A stretch of 5,223 nt of DNA. Origin: Acidobacteriota bacterium (GTDB lineage: Bacteria; Acidobacteriota; Blastocatellia; Pyrinomonadales; Pyrinomonadaceae). The stretch spans positions 1-5,223 of the forward strand of contig JAFBAJ010000514.1 of assembly GCA_019247865.1 (NCBI GenBank), read 5' to 3'. A program made the position numbers and the translations under genes. Positions 1-3,239 of this stretch are shown here, in pieces. Each line of letters opens with the position of its first letter. The first letter of the stretch is position 1. The notes beneath the pieces were generated by a model. The model was not told the DNA's origin. It was given only the letters and a program-made list of their open reading frames with translations, and made no database searches.

Positions 1-63
1 AAGACCGAAAACCTCTACAACTTTGACGGCCAGCCCGGTTATTCGTTAGGACAGGGACAATAA
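1..63 (+). CDS. C-terminal end of an unidentified upstream protein (partial)
   Basis: Frame 1 is open from the first base and ends at a TAA at 61-63. It encodes the tail KTENLYNFDGQPGYSLGQGQ. The codons (GAC, GGC, CAG, CCC) resemble those of the neighbouring genes, and the stop falls just before a palindrome, which is where a gene end would be expected. The 20 visible residues are polar and glycine-rich, with no motif I recognise, so no function is proposed. The start and nearly all of the gene lie outside the window. It could also be chance read-through of non-coding DNA, since 20 stop-free codons is weak evidence in GC-rich sequence. Confidence 0.5.
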   Translation, partial: KTENLYNFDGQPGYSLGQGQ

Positions 64-71
64 AAGCGGTA

Positions 72-169
72 CTTAGTTCTTTGTGCTTTGTTCTTTGCAC
101 GCTGTGCGATTTTGAATTTTATCATTCAAGCTTGAGCAGAAATCAAAGAACAAAGCACAAAGAACTAAG
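72..169. repeat. Long intergenic palindrome, arms of heptad repeats
   Basis: The left arm at 72-97 and right arm at 144-169 are perfect 26-base reverse complements around a 46-base loop. The right arm region 144-171 is four head-to-tail 7-mers: CAAAGAA, then CAAAGCA, CAAAGAA again, then a diverged CTAAGCA. The left arm is almost A-free and the right arm almost T-free. The loop holds a 10-base palindrome, TCAAGCTTGA (126-135). The element fills the gap between the upstream stop codon and purM, and its right arm ends 10 bases before the purM ATG. No T-run follows it, so it is not a canonical intrinsic terminator. It differs in sequence from the palindromes at 1695 and 3155 but shares their build. 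A REP- or MITE-like non-autonomous element or an RNA hairpin are the main possibilities. Confidence 0.9.
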
Positions 170-179
170 CACGAATTTT

Positions 180-1214
180 ATGAACAAACCCATCACCTAC
201 AGCGATGCGGGCGTTTCGATTGACGCGGCGAACGCGGCGAAGGAGCGCATCAAGCGGCTGGCGCAGCAGACTTTTAATGAGCGCACGCTGACCGAGATCG
301 GCAGCTTCGGCGGGATGTTCGACGCGGCCTTTCCAAACCTGAGCCAGCCGGTGCTCGTCGCTTCGGCCGACGGCGTCGGGACGAAGCTCAAAGTCGCTTT
401 TGAGACGGGCATCCACAACACGGTCGGGCGCGATCTGGTCAACCACTGCGTCAACGACATTCTGGTGCAGGGCGCGCGCCCGCTCTTCTTTCTGGATTAC
501 ATCGCGACGGGGACGCTCGCGCCCGAGACGGTGGCGAGCATCGTCGCAGGCATCGCCGACGGTTGCCGCGAGAACGCCTGTGTGCTGCTCGGCGGCGAGA
601 CGGCCGAGATGCCCGGCTTTTACGGCGAGGGCGAATACGATGTCGCGGGCTTTATCGTCGGCATCGTTGACCTTCAGCAGGTGATCGACGGGAAAAGAAT
701 CGCGGCGGGCGACGCAGTGCTCGCTCTGCCCTCGGTCGGCCTGCACACGAACGGCTACTCGCTCGCGCGCAAGCTCTTCTTCGAGGTCGCGGGGCATGAC
801 GCGAGCACACATCTCGACGCGCTCGGCGAAACGGTTGGAGAAACACTGCTCAAGCCGCACGTCAGTTACCTGCACGCGCTCGAAGGCTTGCTCGACACGG
901 GACAGATCAAAGGTCTCGCGCACATCACCGGCGGCGGCCTGACGGAGAACATTCCGCGCATCCTGCCCGAAGGCGTCGGCGTCACCATCGCGCGCGACAC
1001 CTGGCCCGTGCTGCCGGTCTTCAAACTGATGCAGGAAATCGGCCACGTCCCCGACGCGGAGATGTACCGCACCTTCAACATGGGCGCAGGCATGGTCGTC
1101 ATCTGTTCGGCTGAAGACAAGCAGGCGATTCAGTCGCATCTCGCGGCGCGCGGCGAAGCCTGCTACGAGATCGGGCGCGTGACGGAAGGCAGTGGCGAAG
1201 TTCTGATCGGATAA
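180..1214 (+). CDS. purM: Phosphoribosylformylglycinamidine cyclo-ligase (AIR synthetase)
   Basis: Cytosolic enzyme of step five of de novo purine synthesis, closing the imidazole ring of FGAM to AIR at the cost of ATP. The 344-residue product matches the usual length (about 345 in E. coli) and is colinear with PurM throughout. It has an N-terminal YSDAGVSIDAANA, the DGVGTKL ATP-binding segment (64-70), VNDILVQGA (91-99), PLFFLDYIATG (101-111), GGETAEMPG (138-146), the HITGGG loop (248-253) and FNMGAGM near the C-terminus (299-305). The ATG at 180 is chosen because homology begins there. A TTG at 81 is in frame, but its extra 33 residues are translated palindrome. No Shine-Dalgarno is visible before the ATG; the preceding bases are GCACGAATTTT. 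The next gene starts 5 bases after the stop, suggesting co-transcription. No truncation or missing key motif is seen. Confidence 0.97.
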   Translation: MNKPITYSDAGVSIDAANAAKERIKRLAQQTFNERTLTEIGSFGGMFDAAFPNLSQPVLVASADGVGTKLKVAFETGIHNTVGRDLVNHCVNDILVQGARPLFFLDYIATGTLAPETVASIVAGIADGCRENACVLLGGETAEMPGFYGEGEYDVAGFIVGIVDLQQVIDGKRIAAGDAVLALPSVGLHTNGYSLARKLFFEVAGHDASTHLDALGETVGETLLKPHVSYLHALEGLLDTGQIKGLAHITGGGLTENIPRILPEGVGVTIARDTWPVLPVFKLMQEIGHVPDAEMYRTFNMGAGMVVICSAEDKQAIQSHLAARGEACYEIGRVTEGSGEVLIG

Positions 1215-1219
1215 GATCA

Positions 1220-1696
1220 ATGTTAGATGCGCTCGAAGATTTTCGTGAGACGGTGTTGACGGGCGCGGCGCGGCTGCTGAAGCTGACGGAAGAGGAGAGC
1301 GAGCGGCGCACGGCCGAGGGCAAGTGGTCGCCCAAAGAGATCGTCGGACATCTCATCGATTCGGCGGCCAACAACCACCAGCGCTTTGTCCGCGCGCAGT
1401 TCACCGAAGACCTGCTGTTTCCAGGCTACGAGCAGGAAGAGTGGGTCGCGTCGCAGCATTACCAACAGGCCGCCTGGCCCAAGCTCGTCAAGCTGTGGCG
1501 AGCCTACAACGAGCACCTGCATCACGTCGTCTCGCATGTGCCGGAAGAACAACTGACGAAACCGCGCGCGCGACACAGCCTGCAACGCATCGCCTGGCAG
1601 ACCGTCAGCGAGCACGAGCCGACGACGCTCGAATATCTGATCCGCGATTACATCGCACATCTCAAGCATCATCTGAACCAGATATTTAAAGATTAG
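1220..1696 (+). CDS. DinB-superfamily (DinB_2-like) metal-binding protein
   Basis: A 158-residue predicted four-helix-bundle protein of the DinB/YfiT superfamily. It shows the helix-one signature W36-SPKEIVGHLIDSAANNH with a candidate metal ligand H44. The C-terminal helix IAHLKHHLNQI supplies H147 and H151 (H150 lies beside them). This three-histidine arrangement is the family's usual divalent-metal site. Members include thiol-dependent enzymes (bacillithiol or mycothiol transferases, isomerases) and many uncharacterised proteins; the sequence does not settle the substrate. Despite the superfamily name, it is unrelated to DNA polymerase IV. The start is five bases after the purM stop, with only a weak CGGA upstream (1208-1211), so translation may be coupled to purM. 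Its TAG stop (1694-1696) lies within the edge of the following palindrome. A DinB gene between purM and purN is not a standard purine-pathway arrangement. Confidence 0.9.
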   Translation: MLDALEDFRETVLTGAARLLKLTEEESERRTAEGKWSPKEIVGHLIDSAANNHQRFVRAQFTEDLLFPGYEQEEWVASQHYQQAAWPKLVKLWRAYNEHLHHVVSHVPEEQLTKPRARHSLQRIAWQTVSEHEPTTLEYLIRDYIAHLKHHLNQIFKD

Positions 1697-1770
1697 CCAC
1701 AGAGGACACAGAGAGCACAGAGGGTTAAATCAGATTTATTTTCTCTGTGCGCTCTGTGTCCTCTGTGGCT
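1695..1770. repeat. Intergenic palindrome, CACAGAG nonamer family, copy A
   Basis: Arms 1695-1722 and 1743-1770 are 28 bases long and reverse-complementary except for one position (A1714 opposite G1751). The loop is 20 bases and AT-rich, beginning GGTTAAAT. Each arm reads as three CACAGAG units spaced nine bases apart by two-base linkers, starting from the outer GCCACAGAGGACACAGAG. The left arm contains no T and the right arm no A. The left edge TTAGCC (1693-1698) includes the stop codon of the DinB-like gene. The right edge GGCT sits 14 bases before the purN ATG. The sequence after the stem on the + strand, TAAAATCC, is not a terminator T-run. The same arm sequence recurs at 3155-3229, so this is a dispersed repeat and not a one-off hairpin. 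Confidence 0.93.
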
Positions 1771-1776
1771 TAAAAT
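1771..1776 (+). promoter_or_regulatory. Possible -10 box for purN (weak)
   Basis: TAAAAT matches the sigma-70 -10 consensus TATAAT at five of six bases. It lies directly outside the right arm of the palindrome, at -14 to -9 relative to the purN ATG. If used, transcription would start at or next to that ATG and give a leaderless or nearly leaderless message, which would fit the absence of a Shine-Dalgarno. No convincing -35 hexamer is present at 16 to 18 bases upstream, where the palindrome arm lies, and a five-of-six hexamer in AT-rich DNA is common by chance. It is therefore only a candidate. Confidence 0.22.
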
Positions 1777-1784
1777 CCTTTGAT

Positions 1785-2405
1785 ATGAAGCGAATTGGGA
1801 TTCTGATTTCGGGGCGCGGCTCGAACATGGTCGCGCTGGCTGAAGCGGTCAGCGCGGGGCGCATTCCGGGGGCTGTGATCGCGGTCGTCATCAGCGACCA
1901 GAGCAGCGCGGCGGGGCTCGTGCGCGCGCGCGAGCTGGGACTGGAGACGCTGCTGATCGAGCGGCGCGGGCGCAGCCGCGTCGAGCATGACGGCGAAATC
2001 GCCGCCGCTCTTCGCGCGCAAGAGGTCGAGCTGGTTTGCCTGGCGGGCTACATGCGCCTGCTCTCGCCCGAATTCATCGAAGCCTTTCGCGGGCGCATCC
2101 TCAACATACATCCGAGCCTGCTGCCATCTTTTCCCGGCCTCGAAGCGCAGGCGCAGGCCATCCGGCACGGCGTCAAGTTCTCAGGCTGCACAGTGCATTT
2201 TGTGGACGAGACGCTGGACGGCGGCCCCGTCGTCGCACAGGCGGTCGTGCCCGTCCTGGACGACGACACGCCCGATACGCTGGCCGCGCGGATTTTAAAG
2301 GAAGAACATCGTCTCTACGCGGAAGCCGTCGCGCTCATCGTGAGCGGAAATTATTCGGTCGCAGGGCGGCGCGTGAGCGCGACCGCGCAGGAAGATAAAG
2401 AGTAA
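1785..2405 (+). CDS. purN: Phosphoribosylglycinamide formyltransferase (GAR transformylase)
   Basis: Cytosolic enzyme of step three of de novo purine synthesis, moving the formyl group of 10-formyltetrahydrofolate to GAR to give FGAR. The 206-residue product has the PurN landmarks in order: the N-terminal Rossmann strand with phosphate loop ILISGRGSNM (6-15), CLAGYMRLL (85-93), the catalytic segment NIHPSLLPSFPG (107-118) and GCTVHFVDETLDGGPVVAQ (134-152). The catalytic triad known from E. coli (N106, H108, D144) corresponds to N107, H109 and D145 and is intact. The ATG at 1785 gives the expected N-terminus MKRIGILISG; no Shine-Dalgarno precedes it. The gene lies 14 bases after a palindrome and its TAA shares its last base with the next gene's ATG. 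The folate-independent PurT alternative is a different, ATP-grasp family and is not supported here. Confidence 0.97.
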   Translation: MKRIGILISGRGSNMVALAEAVSAGRIPGAVIAVVISDQSSAAGLVRARELGLETLLIERRGRSRVEHDGEIAAALRAQEVELVCLAGYMRLLSPEFIEAFRGRILNIHPSLLPSFPGLEAQAQAIRHGVKFSGCTVHFVDETLDGGPVVAQAVVPVLDDDTPDTLAARILKEEHRLYAEAVALIVSGNYSVAGRRVSATAQEDKE

Positions 2406-2773
2406 TGGAAACGCTCTCTCCATACGTGTGCCGAAGCTGCGGCCATCAACTGCAAACATGGCCGCTCAGGTGTCCACAATGTCACAGCTCGGATTCCATC
2501 GAAGCACGGCCCGAGCAAGGACAGCGGGAGGCGCAGGCGGCTCGAAGACACACGCAAAGTTACCTGCTGAGGCTCGCGCTGGGAAGCTTTGCGACAGCCC
2601 TCTTCTTCCTGCTCCACGCCGTCTACGCACTCGCGCAGGAGACGCGCGTGTCGCTCCTCTTCAAACGGAGCAAGTATCTTTTTTCGGCGACGCAACTGCT
2701 CATCCTGACGGCGCTGTTCGCGGCCATCGGCGTCGCGCTCATCTGCCTGCGCATCTACAAGGCTCAAGATTAA
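2405..2773 (+). CDS. Small zinc-ribbon protein with two membrane segments
   Basis: A 122-residue protein I do not recognise as a named family. Residues 9-26 form a zinc-ribbon-like knuckle pair, CRSC (C9, C12) and CPQC (C23, C26). A charged, Gln/Arg-rich linker follows (about 32-50). Two hydrophobic stretches come next (about 53-76 and 93-115), with a basic loop (RVSLLFKRSK) between them. The likely arrangement is a cytoplasmic metal-binding head on a membrane hairpin; this is predicted from composition only. The ATG overlaps the purN stop by one base (TAATG), and AGGAAG at 2389-2394 is a good Shine-Dalgarno ten bases upstream, so it is almost certainly expressed with purN. The cupin gene begins 17 bases after its stop. 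A substrate or partner cannot be named. Confidence 0.8.
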   Translation: METLSPYVCRSCGHQLQTWPLRCPQCHSSDSIEARPEQGQREAQAARRHTQSYLLRLALGSFATALFFLLHAVYALAQETRVSLLFKRSKYLFSATQLLILTALFAAIGVALICLRIYKAQD

Positions 2774-2775
2774 CC

Positions 2776-2781
2776 GGAAGG
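2776..2781 (+). promoter_or_regulatory. Shine-Dalgarno of the cupin gene
   Basis: GGAAGG lies nine bases before the ATG at 2791, a near-ideal ribosome binding site. It fixes the cupin start at 2791. The same frame stays open upstream to about 2428, but that stretch only overlaps the zinc-ribbon gene in another frame and has no cupin homology. Confidence 0.75.
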
Positions 2782-2790
2782 ATTAAAAGG

Positions 2791-3150
2791 ATGGACAAGG
2801 TCAACATTAACGAGAAGCTGTCGCGCTTCAGCGGCCACTGGGAGCCCAAGATCGTCGGCGAGCTGAACGGCCAGATGGTCAAGCTGGTCAAGTTCAAGGA
2901 CGAGTTCGTGTGGCATCATCACGAGACCGAGGACGAGCTGTTCCTGGTCGTCAAGGGGCGCATGCGGATGGAATTTCGCGGCCGCGACGTGTGGGTCGAA
3001 GAGGGCGAATTCATCATCGTTCCGCACGGCGTAGAGCATCGCCCCGTCGCGCCCGAAGAAACGCACGTCCTCCTCTTCGAGCCCGCGACCACGCTCAACA
3101 CCGGCAACGCCGAGAGCGACCTGCGGCAGGAAGTTTTAGAGAGAATCTAA
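2791..3150 (+). CDS. Single-domain cupin protein
   Basis: A 119-residue small beta-barrel protein with both conserved cupin motifs. Motif 1 supplies H42, H44, E49 and G56 (HHHETEDELFLVVKG). Motif 2 supplies G72, P78, G80 and H83 (GEFIIVPHGVEH). H42, H44, E49 and H83 form a complete candidate metal site. The opening KVNINEKLSRFSGHWEPKIV and the tail TLNTGN are typical of a widespread bacterial group usually annotated only as cupin or mannose-6-phosphate isomerase-like, with no established substrate. The short, one-domain length argues against it being a true phosphomannose isomerase. It is probably cytoplasmic, as no signal peptide is present. It follows the zinc-ribbon gene by 17 bases and has its own Shine-Dalgarno, so it is likely the last gene of the purN transcript before a palindrome. 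Confidence 0.93.
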   Translation: MDKVNINEKLSRFSGHWEPKIVGELNGQMVKLVKFKDEFVWHHHETEDELFLVVKGRMRMEFRGRDVWVEEGEFIIVPHGVEHRPVAPEETHVLLFEPATTLNTGNAESDLRQEVLERI

Positions 3151-3154
3151 AACA

Positions 3155-3229
3155 TTAGCCACATGAGGACACAGAGGACACAGAGATTAAAATATTTGTC
3201 TCTGTGTGCTCTGTGTCCTCTGTGGCTAA
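3155..3229. repeat. Intergenic palindrome, CACAGAG nonamer family, copy B
   Basis: Arms 3155-3186 and 3199-3229 pair with one extra base (T3164 in the left arm) and one mismatch (G3177 opposite G3208), around a 12-base AT-rich loop. The right arm read on the - strand begins TTAGCCACAGAGGACACAG, and its outer part matches both arms of the copy at 1695-1770. Only the two-base linker between the second and third CACAGAG units differs. Apart from the outermost TT pair, the left arm is T-free except for the inserted T3164, and the right arm is A-free apart from the matching terminal AA. The element sits between the stop of the cupin gene (3150) and the stop of the convergent gene (3240). It could act on both transcripts, though neither strand shows a terminator T-run after the stem. 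Confidence 0.93.
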
Positions 3230-3239
3230 ATCTGCTTTG

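Noticed and set aside
95..122. Sigma-70 promoter in the palindrome loop (TTGCAC, 16 bases, TTTTAT)
   Set aside because: Only three of six and four of six consensus matches in AT-rich sequence; too weak to list as a feature.
81..179. N-terminal extension of purM from a TTG
   Set aside because: The extra 33 residues are translated palindrome and loop; PurM homology and normal length begin at the ATG at 180.
165..1220. Long open frame (351 codons) on the - strand opposite purM
   Set aside because: It mirrors the high-GC third positions of purM, has no recognisable motif (Arg/Ala/Asp-rich translation), and purM homology on the + strand is complete.
1695..1770. Canonical intrinsic terminator
   Set aside because: The stem is very long and is not followed by a T-run on either strand; listed as a repeat instead.
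2428..2790. N-terminal extension of the cupin in the same frame
   Set aside because: It overlaps the zinc-ribbon gene in another frame, shows no homology, and the Shine-Dalgarno at 2776-2781 marks the ATG at 2791.
72..3229. CRISPR array
   Set aside because: The repeats are inverted pairs with seven- or nine-base internal periods, spread over 3 kb between genes; there are no regularly spaced direct repeats with unique spacers and no cas genes.
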